In this document: positions 25,571-34,452 of the stretch, one piece after another
Position numbering within the stretch: the stretch's first letter is position 1
Layout of the letters: each line of letters starts with the position of its first letter
Assembly (NCBI GenBank): GCA_900549725.1
Contig: URPL01000013.1
Coordinates: 1 to 54,454 of the forward strand
Direction: 5' to 3'
Source of the DNA: an uncultured Eubacteriales bacterium
GTDB taxonomy: Bacteria; Bacillota; Clostridia; Oscillospirales; CAG-272
Length of the DNA: 54,454 bases
Made by a program: the position numbers and the translations under genes
Notes under the pieces: model-generated
What the model saw: the letters and a program-made list of their open reading frames with translations, nothing else
Database searches by the model: none
What the model was told of the DNA's origin: nothing

Positions 25571-28500
25571 ATGAACGAATTTCGGTTTCACCGCGATCTT
25601 TCCACGCTGCACATCGGCACACAGGCGCCGCACAGCTATTTTATTCCCTTTGAAAACGCCGCAGACTGCGACAATGTTCTGCGCGAGCAGTCTCCCCGTT
25701 TTTTCAGCCTCTGCGGAGAGTGGGAATTCGGTTATTTCGCAAGCGATGAGGCGCTGCCCGATCTCTCCGGCAGCTATTCCCTGCCCGACCGCATACCCGT
25801 GCCCGGCAACTGGCAAATGCAGCTCGGCTGCGGCTATGATGTGCCGAATTACACAAATTTTAATTATCCCTACCCCTGTAACCCGCCGCATCTGCCGGAT
25901 GAAATCCCCTGCGGGCTGTACCGCCGCCGTTTCACTCTGCCCACGCGCTTTGGCGATAAGCGCGTTTATCTGAATTTTGAAGGGGTTGACGCTGCTTTTT
26001 ATGTCTATCTCAACGGCTCCTTTGTCGGCTACAGCCAGGTCAGCCATATGACAAGCGAATTCGATATCACCGATGCACTCTGCGCCGAAGAAAATGAGCT
26101 CACCGTGCTTGTGTTCAAATGGTGCACGGGCTCCTATCTCGAAGACCAGGATATGTATCGCCTCAGCGGCATTTTCCGCGAGGTCTATCTGCTTGCGCGC
26201 GACGCGGTGCACCTGAAGGATTTCACCGTCCGCCAAACGCTTTCCGAAGATATGGAAAGCGCAGAGCTCTCCGTTTCGCTTTTGCGCAGCGCCCCCGCAC
26301 CGCTTTCCTATGTGCTCACCGCGCCGAGCGGAGCGGTCGTTGCCTCGGGTGAAACAGCGGAGGATGCTTTCTCGGTGCATGTCGATGCCGTGCAGCTTTG
26401 GAGCGACGAAGCTCCCGTGCTTTACACGCTGACGCTGCATATGGGGCAGGAATATATCGCGCAGGCAGTCGGTTTCCGCCGCCTTGCGATTCACGGCAGA
26501 ATCGCCACGCTCAACGGCAAAAAGTTCAAATTCCGAGGCGTCAACCGCCATGACAGCGATCCCGTGCTCGGCCATGTCACACCGCTTTGGCATATGCAGC
26601 ACGATCTGCAGATCTGCAAGCAGCACAATATCAATGCCATCCGCACCTCCCACTACCCGAACGACCCTCGCTTTTTGTGTCTGTGCGATCAATACGGCTT
26701 CCTTGTCATTGACGAGGCGGACCTTGAAACGCACGGCACTCAGCCCGACGGAAAATGGAACGCCCTTTCCGAGGACCCGGCTTGGGAGGATTCCTATATC
26801 GACCGTGCCGCGCGTATGTGCCAGCGCGATAAAAACCACCCCTGTGTGCTGCTGTGGTCGCTCGGCAACGAAGCGGGATTCGGCAAAAACCACCGCAGCA
26901 TGGCGGAATATCTGCGCCGCTTTGACGACCGCCCGATCCATTATGAGCAGATTCAGCCCGGCAACGATTATTATGACAGTGTCGATGTGTTCAGCACCAT
27001 GTACCGCAATCAAAAGATTGTGCAGGAAATCATGGACAACCCGAAAATCGGCAAGCCCTATATGCAATGTGAATACAGCCATGCCATGGGCAACGGCCCG
27101 GGCGACCTTTATGATTATTGGGAGCAGATTTTGGCGCATGACGAGCACATGGGCGGTTTTGTTTGGGAATTTTGCGATCATTCCGTCGCCGTGCCCGATG
27201 AAACGGACTTCCATTATACCTACGGCGGCGATTTCGGTGACAAGCCAAACGATAAAAACTTCTGCGTAGACGGCCTTGTTTATCCGGACCGCACGCCGCA
27301 CACCGGTCTTTTGGAGCTCAAAGAGGTGCTGTGTCCCGTGCGCGCATACCTGCCGCAAACGGAGGACGGCAGCATTGTGCTGCGCTCCATGCGCGCCTTT
27401 ACAACGCTTGACGATCTTGCTTTGCACTGGTGTGTCGAGGAAGACGGGCAAGTTGTGCAAAGCGGCATGCTCGAACACCTTGCAATCGCCCCCGGTGAAG
27501 AACAAACCATGGCGCTCGGTTACACCGCCGTCACTGAGAAAAACACCTGGCGCTATCTGCGTCTGCGCTTTGTCACAAACCGCACACAGTGGTATGCCCC
27601 GGCGGGGCACGAGGTCGGCATGTGCCAATTCCTGCTGCAAAAGCCGCAGCGCCTCCCGGCGGGCGAGACCGCAGCGGACGCGCTTGTGCTCACGCAGGAT
27701 CAAAACAGCCTCACCGTGAAAACGGAAGCCGCCGTTTATACCTTCTCCCGCCGCAGCGGGCTGCTGCGCAGCATCACCGTCGGGGGCGCAGAAGTGCTTG
27801 ACCGCCCGATGAATCTTACCGTTTGGCGCGCCCCGCTGGACAACGATATGTTCCTGTGCGGCGATTGGAGAACAAAGGGCATGGAGGATGCCTGCCTGCA
27901 ATGCACAGCATTTACCGCCGAGCATGCCGACGGTGATCTTGTGCGCCTGCGCTATGAGGGTTACCTTGCCGGAAAGACTTATTATCCGCTGCTGCGGGTT
28001 TCGCTGTGCTATGAGATCCGCCGCACGGGCGGCATCACGGTCAGCGCCGACTGCACGCGCCTCAAGGAGCTGTGGTTCCTGCCGCGGCTCGGCTTCACCC
28101 TTGTCACAATGCCGGGATTTTCCCGCATGGGATACTTCGGCATGGGACCGCGCGAATCCTATGAGGATAAGCATCATTATACCTCGGTCGGGCTGTATAC
28201 GGGCAATGTCAGGGACAACTACGAGCCATATGTTTTCCCGCAGGAAAACAGCTCGCATTTCGACACAAAATTCTCCTATGTCACAACCCCTGCCGGCTGC
28301 GGGCTTGCCTTCTTTGCCGCGGGAGATACGGATGCCTTCAGCTTCAATGCTTCGCATTACAGTGCCGAGCAGCTCACCGCGCTCACGCACCGCCACCTGC
28401 TGAAAGAAGACGAGCGCACCTTTGTTAATCTCGATTATCGCATGAGCGGGGTCGGCTCCGCCTCCTGCGGCCCGGAACCGGGCGAGCAATATCTCATCAG

Positions 28501-28597
28501 CGAAACCGAGATGCATTTCGCCTTCCGCATTTTCCCGCTTCGCACAACCGCTCTGCCGCTGTTTGAAGAGGCAAAGCGGGACTACTCAGCTAACTGA
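25571..28597 (+). CDS. lacZ: Beta-galactosidase, glycoside hydrolase family 2
   Basis: About 1008 aa, the length of LacZ-type GH2 enzymes. Sugar-binding domain residues PVPGNWQM and YTNFNYPYP are followed by the Ig-like domain and the TIM barrel: FRGVNRHDSDP, ILWSLGNEAG-like LLWSLGNEAGFG with the acid/base Glu, and MQCEYSHAMGNG with the nucleophile Glu. A C-terminal small-chain domain has GMGPRESYEDK. No signal peptide, so cytosolic. The frame runs upstream but the ATG at 25571 starts the conserved fold and has AAAGGA. Expression apparently depends on read-through of the terminator just upstream. A ROK repressor gene follows. Confidence 0.97.
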   Translation: MNEFRFHRDLSTLHIGTQAPHSYFIPFENAADCDNVLREQSPRFFSLCGEWEFGYFASDEALPDLSGSYSLPDRIPVPGNWQMQLGCGYDVPNYTNFNYPYPCNPPHLPDEIPCGLYRRRFTLPTRFGDKRVYLNFEGVDAAFYVYLNGSFVGYSQVSHMTSEFDITDALCAEENELTVLVFKWCTGSYLEDQDMYRLSGIFREVYLLARDAVHLKDFTVRQTLSEDMESAELSVSLLRSAPAPLSYVLTAPSGAVVASGETAEDAFSVHVDAVQLWSDEAPVLYTLTLHMGQEYIAQAVGFRRLAIHGRIATLNGKKFKFRGVNRHDSDPVLGHVTPLWHMQHDLQICKQHNINAIRTSHYPNDPRFLCLCDQYGFLVIDEADLETHGTQPDGKWNALSEDPAWEDSYIDRAARMCQRDKNHPCVLLWSLGNEAGFGKNHRSMAEYLRRFDDRPIHYEQIQPGNDYYDSVDVFSTMYRNQKIVQEIMDNPKIGKPYMQCEYSHAMGNGPGDLYDYWEQILAHDEHMGGFVWEFCDHSVAVPDETDFHYTYGGDFGDKPNDKNFCVDGLVYPDRTPHTGLLELKEVLCPVRAYLPQTEDGSIVLRSMRAFTTLDDLALHWCVEEDGQVVQSGMLEHLAIAPGEEQTMALGYTAVTEKNTWRYLRLRFVTNRTQWYAPAGHEVGMCQFLLQKPQRLPAGETAADALVLTQDQNSLTVKTEAAVYTFSRRSGLLRSITVGGAEVLDRPMNLTVWRAPLDNDMFLCGDWRTKGMEDACLQCTAFTAEHADGDLVRLRYEGYLAGKTYYPLLRVSLCYEIRRTGGITVSADCTRLKELWFLPRLGFTLVTMPGFSRMGYFGMGPRESYEDKHHYTSVGLYTGNVRDNYEPYVFPQENSSHFDTKFSYVTTPAGCGLAFFAAGDTDAFSFNASHYSAEQLTALTHRHLLKEDERTFVNLDYRMSGVGSASCGPEPGEQYLISETEMHFAFRIFPLRTTALPLFEEAKRDYSAN

Positions 28598-28607
28598 AAT
28601 CTCGTTG

Positions 28608-28650
28608 ACAGTCCCCCGGTATCACTTGATATCGGGGGCTGTTTTTTTTA
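28608..28650 (+). terminator. lacZ terminator
   Basis: A 15-pair stem (28608-28623 with 28628-28642, one bulged T and one G-U) followed by eight T. Confidence 0.9.
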
Positions 28651-28740
28651 TAAAAAGAAAGCGAAAACCCAATTTTCCATATTTGTTGAAATTTTTTAAG
28701 AAATTCTGCATTTTCGGGGACACTTTTGTCTTTTTTGCTC

Positions 28741-28770
28741 TTGACAAAAGGGCCGCGGGGCGTTTATAAT
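28741..28770 (+). promoter_or_regulatory. Promoter of the ROK regulator
   Basis: TTGACA (28741-28746), 18 bp, TATAAT (28765-28770). Confidence 0.85.
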
Positions 28771-28790
28771 TAGTAAACACAGTTTATAAA
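28770..28790 (+). promoter_or_regulatory. Likely operator at the ROK gene start site
   Basis: Inverted repeat TTAGTAAAC-ACA-GTTTATAAA (7 of 9 positions symmetric) directly abuts the -10 and covers the expected transcription start. AT-rich palindromes like this are bound by NagC/XylR-type ROK repressors; autoregulation is inferred. Confidence 0.55.
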
Positions 28791-28883
28791 TTACGGTTTC
28801 GCGCGCCGCATTGCTTCGGTGCGCGATTTCTTCCCTCGGCGTATTGCCGAAATTTTTAAAAGACACGAAAGCGCAGCGACACC

Positions 28884-29924
28884 ATGAACAACAAAGATAA
28901 ATTCGACAGCATCAAAAAAGAGAGCGTTCGCTCCATCTTTGAAGCAATCGCCGCCGGGCAAAGCATCAGCCGCGCGGAAATTGCGGCACAGGTGGGGCTG
29001 AGCTTGATGACCGTGGGCAAGGTTGTGGATGTGCTGCTGGATCGTAAGATTGTTGTTCAGGTGAAAGAGAACCGGCAGGCAGCGGGGCGGCGCGCAGGGC
29101 TTGTCAGCCTCAACCACGCTTATTTTTCCCTGGTGCTTGATCTCACCCGCAAGCAATTTCGCCTGAGCGTGGTGAATGCCTCCATGGAAACCATCGACCG
29201 AATGGACTACGACTACAACCCGGAATATTATTATGAAGAAAATCTCTATATTTTTCTGAAAAATGTAAAAATCTATATTCTGCGGCACTGCAACATGAGC
29301 CTTTGTATGGGCATCGGCGCTTTGGTTCCGGGGGTATACGATAAAGAGAGCGACTGCGTGCGCGGTGTACGCGTGCCGGAGCTTGCCTCTATTTCCCTGA
29401 CGCAGGTTATAGAGGACATTTTGAAAGAAAAGGTGAGCGTGATTTGTGACGATGTCGGCGCGGCGGCGCTGAGCAACACCATGCACCTGCCGCAATACGC
29501 AGGCAAGACCGTATTCTATGTCTCTCTCGGAGATTCCGTCTGCGGCGCGATTCTGCAAAACGGCAGGCAGCTGTTTGCGCCGAATGGCGGCAATCTCGGA
29601 GAAACAGTCACCCGCGGCGGGAAGCGCCTTTCGGATACGCTCGGCACGGTGACCCTTTCCTCGGAGCAATTTGCGGAGCTTTCCGTTGCGCTCTACAATT
29701 TGATCTGGATTATCAACCCCGATGCGATCATCATAGAAAACCGCAAGGTGCTGCAAAACGGGGCGCTCGGTGAGATGCTGGAGCTCGCTTTCCAAAAGCT
29801 GCTCGGAAAACGGGAGGCTGCCATGCCCGCCGTTATCATTGCCGACCCCACCGTGCATCATGCGGAAATCGGCATTGCGACCTCGCTGCGCAGCACATGG
29901 CTTGCAAGCAGCGTGTGTTCATAA
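28884..29924 (+). CDS. ROK-family transcriptional repressor with degenerate kinase domain
   Basis: 346 aa. An N-terminal winged helix (SISRAEIAAQVGLSLMTVGK, then VDVLLDRKIV) is followed by a ROK/ASKHA fold. The NagC-like AAGRRAGLVSL linker, IGALVPGVYD and VICDDVGAAAL segments are kept. The zinc motif CxCGxxGC of typical ROK proteins is missing, and GNLGETV stands where GExGH(I/M) is expected, so sugar phosphorylation is unlikely. It probably senses a sugar and represses itself and perhaps lacZ. Its own promoter and operator lie upstream. Ribosome site is weak (GAAAG). Confidence 0.8.
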   Translation: MNNKDKFDSIKKESVRSIFEAIAAGQSISRAEIAAQVGLSLMTVGKVVDVLLDRKIVVQVKENRQAAGRRAGLVSLNHAYFSLVLDLTRKQFRLSVVNASMETIDRMDYDYNPEYYYEENLYIFLKNVKIYILRHCNMSLCMGIGALVPGVYDKESDCVRGVRVPELASISLTQVIEDILKEKVSVICDDVGAAALSNTMHLPQYAGKTVFYVSLGDSVCGAILQNGRQLFAPNGGNLGETVTRGGKRLSDTLGTVTLSSEQFAELSVALYNLIWIINPDAIIIENRKVLQNGALGEMLELAFQKLLGKREAAMPAVIIADPTVHHAEIGIATSLRSTWLASSVCS

Positions 29925-29952
29925 TTTTTTTACATATTCCGAGCAAAAGCCG

Positions 29953-29981
29953 TTGCAAAAAATCCGTTTTTGTGCTATAAT
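29953..29981 (+). promoter_or_regulatory. Promoter of rplS
   Basis: TTGCAA (29953-29958), 17 bp, TATAAT (29976-29981) with extended TGc. Confidence 0.8.
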
Positions 29982-29987
29982 TACATC

Positions 29988-30085
29988 GATTTAGCGCTGT
30001 GTGCGGTTAAATTGTCTCAAAATTTCAGGACAGTCCTCTGTACGCTCTGCATGAATGTCCGGTGGTATCAAGGAGGATCTTTCAA
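29988..30085 (+). promoter_or_regulatory. rplS 5' leader, possible L19 autoregulatory leader
   Basis: A leader of about 98 nt with a possible stem GGACA/TGTCC spanning about 30028-30060, just before AGGAGG. Firmicute L19 leaders are known regulatory RNAs, but I cannot confirm the consensus by eye. Confidence 0.3.
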
Positions 30086-30427
30086 ATGGATAAGATTCGC
30101 GCTTTTACAAATGAGCAGCTCAAGAAGGATGTTCCCTCGATTGAGGTTGGGAACAACGTACGCGTTTATAACAAGATCAAAGAGGGTTCGCGCGAGCGCA
30201 TTCAGCTCTTTGAGGGTACCGTGATTGCCAAAAAAGGCGGCGGCATCTCCGAGACATTCACTGTCAGACGCGTCGCATACGGCGTAGGCGTGGAAAAGAC
30301 CTTTCCCGTGCATTCTCCGAATGTCGAAAAGGTTGAGACCATCCGTAACGGTAAGGTCAGACGCGCAAAGCTGTATTACCTGCGTGACCGCATGGGCAAG
30401 AGCGCCAAGGTCAAGGAACGCATCTAA
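30086..30427 (+). CDS. rplS: 50S ribosomal protein L19
   Basis: 113 aa, the usual size. It begins MDKIRAFTNEQLKKDVPSIE (start at 30086, AGGAGG 10 nt before), then VRVYNKIKEGSRERIQLFEG (a family hallmark), GGGISETFTVRR, EKTFPVHSPNVEKV and RAKLYYLRDRMGKSAK. L19 sits at the subunit interface. Its usual neighbours (trmD, rimM) are not here; it stands alone with its own promoter and terminator. Confidence 0.98.
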   Translation: MDKIRAFTNEQLKKDVPSIEVGNNVRVYNKIKEGSRERIQLFEGTVIAKKGGGISETFTVRRVAYGVGVEKTFPVHSPNVEKVETIRNGKVRRAKLYYLRDRMGKSAKVKERI

Positions 30428-30441
30428 CCGACAAAAGAAAA

Positions 30442-30486
30442 TGCCCCGCGCGTGGAACAAATCGTTCATGCGTCGGGGCACTTTTC
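30442..30486 (+). terminator. rplS terminator
   Basis: An outer 7-bp stem (30442-30448 with 30474-30480) plus an inner helix, followed by TTTT. Confidence 0.8.
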
Positions 30487-30522
30487 GTATTTTGAAAACC
30501 AAGCGAAAAGGAGAGCCAAGCA

Positions 30523-31320
30523 GTGACAACCGAAAAACTCGGCGCCAAAATCAAGGCGCTGCGCAAAGCCAAGGAAAAAACGCAGAGCGAGCTTGCCGGG
30601 AGCTTTATCACGCGAAACATGCTCAGTCGCGTGGAAAGCGGGACGGTTACGCCGTCTTTGGATACGCTGTGCTACCTTGCAAAGGAGCTGGATATTTCCC
30701 CGGGCACTTTGCTTGACGATGCGGTAAGCGTCTCTGCGGCGCTTGCGGAACAGCTGCTTGCCGATATGCGCCGCCTGATGCAAGACGGAGAAACGAAAAA
30801 AGCCGCCGCGCTGTATGAGAAAAACAGCGACTTGCTTTCTGATGCGCATGCGCTCTATCTTTCCTGCTGCCTGCGGCTTGGATGCGATGCCTATCAAAGG
30901 GGCTGTTTGAAAACTGCGCGCACATGGTTTGAAAAAGCCGGTGCCGAAGAGTGCGACAGCTTTTGTGCCTCCGTTTGCAGCGGCTATCTTGCGCTGATTG
31001 CCGCAGTTATCGATGAGGAGCCGCCGCGCTTTGACGAGAAAAACGAAGCCCTGCCCTTCTTCTTCACCCTAATGCAATATTTTTCCTCGGAAACGGGAGA
31101 GATCACGCGCGCGCTGCATCTTTACCGCGACGGATATTATCGCGAAGCGGAAAAAATTCTGATCACCTGTCTGCGGGAGCAAAAAAGCGCGCAGGACCCT
31201 ATGTGCCGCCTCTTCTTATATCGCATGCTTCAGGCATGCGCCGTGCAGTTAAACGATTTTGAAGCGGCATATCAATATTTGGGCAAGCTGAACGAGCAGC
31301 GTGCAAACTACCGTAAATAA
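30523..31320 (+). CDS. XRE-family regulator with TPR-like C-terminus
   Basis: 265 aa. The N-terminal helix-turn-helix is IKALRKAKEKTQSELAGSFI, then RNMLSRVESGTVTPSLDTLC and AKELDISPGTLL. The rest is Cys-rich and helical with repeats (ARTWFEKAGAEEC, YREAEKILITCL, DFEAAYQYLGKLN) suggestive of TPRs. It starts at GTG 30523 after AAGGAGAG. The DUF1015 gene begins 25 nt later, so the two are probably one unit. Ligand unknown. Confidence 0.82.
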   Translation: MTTEKLGAKIKALRKAKEKTQSELAGSFITRNMLSRVESGTVTPSLDTLCYLAKELDISPGTLLDDAVSVSAALAEQLLADMRRLMQDGETKKAAALYEKNSDLLSDAHALYLSCCLRLGCDAYQRGCLKTARTWFEKAGAEECDSFCASVCSGYLALIAAVIDEEPPRFDEKNEALPFFFTLMQYFSSETGEITRALHLYRDGYYREAEKILITCLREQKSAQDPMCRLFLYRMLQACAVQLNDFEAAYQYLGKLNEQRANYRK

Positions 31321-31345
31321 TATAAAAACCGAAAAAGGAGCTGCC

Positions 31346-32569
31346 ATGAATCTTTGCTTTTCCCCCGCCGACATCCTGCTGCCAAGGGACGGAATTCCCA
31401 TGCACACCTGGAGCGTTATCGCCTGCGACCAATATACCGCAGACCCCGCCTATTGGCAAGAACTGCAAAAAGCCGTCAAAGATGCCCCCTCAACGCTGCA
31501 TCTGATTTTGCCCGAGATTTATCTCGGTGCCGGGGATACACCGCAGCGTATTGCAAAAATCAACAGCACAATGCGCCGCTACGAAGCACAGCTTTTTAAA
31601 ACGCTTGCAAATGCCTTTATATTTGTGCAGCGCACGCAGCCGGACGGGCGGGTGCGCTGCGGCTTGGTCGGCAAATTGGATCTTGAATGCTATGACTATC
31701 AAGAGCAGGCGCGCCCGCTCGTGCGCGCAACGGAGGACACGGTGCTCTCCCGCATTCCGCCCCGGATGAAGATCCGCGAGCATGCCTCCCTTGAGCTGCC
31801 GCATATCATGCTGCTTGCCGACGATCCCGACGACACGCTTCTTTCTCCCGTCAAGGCGCAAACGACGCAAATGGAGCTTTTGTACGATTTTCCGCTGCTC
31901 ATGGGCGGCGGAAGCATCCGCGGCTGGTTGTGTACCCCGCGGCAATCGGCGGAGCTCTGCACGCGCCTGGCGGCAATGCAAAATGCCGTGCGGCAGGGCT
32001 CGTTTTTATTTGCCGTGGGAGACGGAAATCACTCGCTTGCAACGGCAAAGGCATGCTATGAAGCGCTGAAAGAGCGGATCGGCGCAGAGGCCGCCGCAAA
32101 GCACCCCGCGCGCTATGCGCTGTGCGAGGTAGTCAACCTTTATGACAGCGCACTTGATTTTGAGCCGATTTACCGCGCTGTGTTCCATGTCAACCCGGAG
32201 CATCTTCTGCAGGCCTTTTGCGCCGCCTGCCCGCCAAAATGCGGCGGGAACCGCTATACGGTCTGCACCAAGGCAGGCGAGCGGGAGCTTCTCTGCGGCG
32301 ACGGAGGGCGCCTGCCGGTCGCCGTTTTGCAGGAATTTCTGGACGGCTATCTGAGGCAGTACGGCGGCGAGGTCGACTATATTCATGGGGCAGAGCAAAC
32401 ACGAGCCCTTGCATGCGCCGAGGATACCGTTTGCTTTTTATTCTCCGGCATGGAAAAAACAGAGCTCTTCCCCGCCGTGCGCGCAGGCGGCGCATTGCCG
32501 CGCAAAACCTTTTCCATGGGGCATGCCGACGATAAACGCTTTTATCTTGAATGCCGCAAAATTCTGTGA
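31346..32569 (+). CDS. DUF1015-family protein
   Basis: About 407 aa. Matches DUF1015 in FSPADILLPR, WSVIACDQYTADPAYW, the DGRVRCGLVGKLDLE region and the invariant AVGDGNHSLATAK, which looks like an active or binding site. Members are found across anaerobes, often near serine or amino-acid genes; the reaction is unknown. AAGGAG precedes the ATG at 31346. It follows the XRE/TPR regulator closely. Confidence 0.85.
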   Translation: MNLCFSPADILLPRDGIPMHTWSVIACDQYTADPAYWQELQKAVKDAPSTLHLILPEIYLGAGDTPQRIAKINSTMRRYEAQLFKTLANAFIFVQRTQPDGRVRCGLVGKLDLECYDYQEQARPLVRATEDTVLSRIPPRMKIREHASLELPHIMLLADDPDDTLLSPVKAQTTQMELLYDFPLLMGGGSIRGWLCTPRQSAELCTRLAAMQNAVRQGSFLFAVGDGNHSLATAKACYEALKERIGAEAAAKHPARYALCEVVNLYDSALDFEPIYRAVFHVNPEHLLQAFCAACPPKCGGNRYTVCTKAGERELLCGDGGRLPVAVLQEFLDGYLRQYGGEVDYIHGAEQTRALACAEDTVCFLFSGMEKTELFPAVRAGGALPRKTFSMGHADDKRFYLECRKIL

Positions 32570-32592
32570 GAGCAGGTTTTTCTCCCACAGAA

Positions 32593-32630
32593 AAAGCGCG
32601 CAGAAGCCTTGGCTTCCGCGCGCTTTCTTT
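32593..32630. terminator. Bidirectional terminator between DUF1015 and ferredoxin genes
   Basis: A 16-bp stem (32593-32608 with 32611-32626, one mismatch on the plus strand, G-U on the minus) flanked by A- and T-runs. Confidence 0.85.
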
Positions 32631-32636
32631 TTTCGC

Positions 32637-32810
32637 TTATTTGGATGCCGCGTCGACCGGGCAGACACTGGCGCAAATCCCGCAATCGCGGCATTTTTCT
32701 TCGTCAATGCTGAATTTTCCGATCTCACTGATCACAACGGCGCCGAACGGACATTCCACATCACAGGTACCGCAGCTGATGCATTTGGATTGATCGATTT
32801 TGTGTGCCAT
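32637..32810 (-). CDS. Two-cluster 4Fe-4S ferredoxin
   Basis: A 57-aa protein: MAHKIDQSKCISCGTCDVEC at the start, then a second cluster motif KCRDCGICASVCPVD. Both CxxCxxCxxxCP motifs (Cys10/13/16/20 and Cys40/43/46/50) are complete, as in clostridial 2[4Fe-4S] ferredoxins that carry low-potential electrons. GGAGGGAGAG precedes the ATG. It starts 18 nt after the B12-radical SAM gene, so it may be co-transcribed and supply its electrons, although such ferredoxins usually have many partners. Confidence 0.95.
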   Translation of the reverse strand: MAHKIDQSKCISCGTCDVECPFGAVVISEIGKFSIDEEKCRDCGICASVCPVDAASK

Positions 32811-32828
32811 AATACTCTCCCTCCCCGC

Positions 32829-34373
32829 TCAGTCAACTTTTTTCGCACGCTTATGATGCTTCAGCATACGCAGCTTCATATAGACCCCGGGCAAATGGTG
32901 CACCAGGAAATCCTTAAGATTGTTGCGCACGCGCACAAAGCCGTCATGCAGATGCACATAAAACATATAAGGAACATGCTTGCCGCACACGCGGTGATCC
33001 AGCCATTTTTCATACGGCACGCCCAAAAACCGCGGCAAGGCAAACGCCAGCCGGTACCGTTTGACAAAATGCATAAAGTACCCTTCAATAAAGAGCACCT
33101 GCTCTTCGGGGAATTGCGGTTGTACCAGCGGCACGCGGCGCTGCGTGAAATCGCCCTCGGGCAAAAAGCCCGCTTTTTTTGCAATCTCGTACAGCGGTGT
33201 TCCGTCATACGGATAGAAGATATTCGGAATGGTGCGGTCGCTCTTGATGCGCGCATTCAGCTTGATGGTTTTCAGTGCACGGTGAATATCCTCATACGGA
33301 AGCCCGATGATATTATAGGTCAGCTGAGCGATTCCGTATTTGTGGAACCATTTGGAGCAGTTGATGATCATTTCATCCGTCTGATAGCGCCGCAAATATT
33401 TAAAGCGCATTTCCGGGTCGCCGCTTTCCAGCCCCATATCAATGGTATAAAAGCCGCTTTCCTTCATGCGGCGCACGGTGTCCTCCGTTAAAATATCAAA
33501 ACGGATATTCCCCGTGCATGGCAAGCCGATCTCTTTCTTATAAAGATCCAAAAACTTGTCAAACCAATCCGGGAACATATTGAAGATGGCGTCGCGGAAG
33601 TTGATCACCTTAATATACGGGTGCTTTTCCAGCAGCGTTTTCAGATAAAGGATCGCATTTTCCGGAGAGCGGAACCGCGCATAAATCTTTTTATTGGGAT
33701 AGACCTTGCGGAAGTTGCCGTTGCCGCAGTAAGTACAGTTATAAAAGCAGCCGCGGCTGACCACAACGATCGCCATACCGACCTTGGAGGACTCCAAATT
33801 CTTGTAATCAAACAAATCGAAATCCGGGATCGGATAGCGGTCAAGATCGGAAAACAGCGGCGCGATGGGATTGTGCTTAAAAGAGCCGTCCGGCATTTTG
33901 AAATACAGGCTCTTCACATCGGTATAATCTTCGCCCGCCGACATTTTATCGCACAGCTCAAGCTCCGGGAATTCCCCGTCGCCCACGCAAACGCAGTCCA
34001 CCCCGTCTGCCGCCAAAACATCGTCCGGTGCCAGCGTACAATGGTATCCGCCGCACACAACGAACACATCCGGGCAGAACTCTTTGGTCCATTTGATGTA
34101 TTCGCGGGAATCCGGAAATGCGGTCGTGCGCACGGAAAAACCGACAATATCGAACTCGCCCGCCGCTTTCAGCTTTTCCTTGAACTCCTGTTCATTATGA
34201 TAATATAACAAATGCAGCAGGGAAACGCTGTGTCCCCCCTGCTTCAGCACTGCGGAAATGGAGGCAAGCCCCTCCATATAATTTCCGCCGCTTTTTCCTG
34301 CTTTACAGTCTCTGTCCGTATAATCGGGATAAACCAGCAGCATGCGTGCTTTTCTTCCGCCGAGATTTTTCAT
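32829..34373 (-). CDS. B12-binding domain radical SAM protein
   Basis: About 514 aa. Residues 10-150 form a cobalamin-binding-like Rossmann domain (LLVYPDYTD, IVGFSVRTTAFP, VVCGGYHCTLAPDDVL). A radical SAM domain follows with RGCFYNCTYCGNG (CxxxCxxC iron-sulfur ligands), MGLESGDPEMRFKYL and NIIGLPYE. The C-terminal 120 residues are basic and aromatic. The classic DxHxxG cobalamin motif is not clear, so B12 binding is by fold only. Start could be 34373 or the Met at 34343 (LLVYPD). Possible roles are methylation or ring formation on lipids or peptides; substrate unknown. Confidence 0.85.
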   Translation of the reverse strand: MKNLGGRKARMLLVYPDYTDRDCKAGKSGGNYMEGLASISAVLKQGGHSVSLLHLLYYHNEQEFKEKLKAAGEFDIVGFSVRTTAFPDSREYIKWTKEFCPDVFVVCGGYHCTLAPDDVLAADGVDCVCVGDGEFPELELCDKMSAGEDYTDVKSLYFKMPDGSFKHNPIAPLFSDLDRYPIPDFDLFDYKNLESSKVGMAIVVVSRGCFYNCTYCGNGNFRKVYPNKKIYARFRSPENAILYLKTLLEKHPYIKVINFRDAIFNMFPDWFDKFLDLYKKEIGLPCTGNIRFDILTEDTVRRMKESGFYTIDMGLESGDPEMRFKYLRRYQTDEMIINCSKWFHKYGIAQLTYNIIGLPYEDIHRALKTIKLNARIKSDRTIPNIFYPYDGTPLYEIAKKAGFLPEGDFTQRRVPLVQPQFPEEQVLFIEGYFMHFVKRYRLAFALPRFLGVPYEKWLDHRVCGKHVPYMFYVHLHDGFVRVRNNLKDFLVHHLPGVYMKLRMLKHHKRAKKVD

Positions 34374-34384
34374 ATCAAAGCTTC

Positions 34385-34449
34385 GGCGCTCTCAAAGAGG
34401 GCGCCGCCTCCTTTTCCTTTGTCAAGCAAAGCGCACCGAAGTGCGCTTA
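34385..34449 (-). promoter_or_regulatory. Structured leader of the radical SAM mRNA
   Basis: On the minus strand a perfect 8-bp TTCG-loop hairpin (34430-34449) is followed by AAGGAGG and then a GGCGC/GCGCC hairpin (about 34385-34407). The second hairpin lies between the ribosome site and the ATG at 34373, and folding would bring the two to about 13 nt. Confidence 0.4.
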
Positions 34450-34452
34450 TTC

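Noticed and set aside
25292..28516. Very long open frame (over 1000 codons) on the minus strand under lacZ
   Set aside because: It lies opposite a clear GH2 gene with catalytic motifs, its translation has no recognisable domains, and such shadows are common in GC-rich coding DNA. Similar long antisense frames under guaB (44585-46150), the first ABC exporter gene (46154-47800), the FtsX gene (1288-2544, plus) and the response regulator (16862-17515) were rejected for the same reason.
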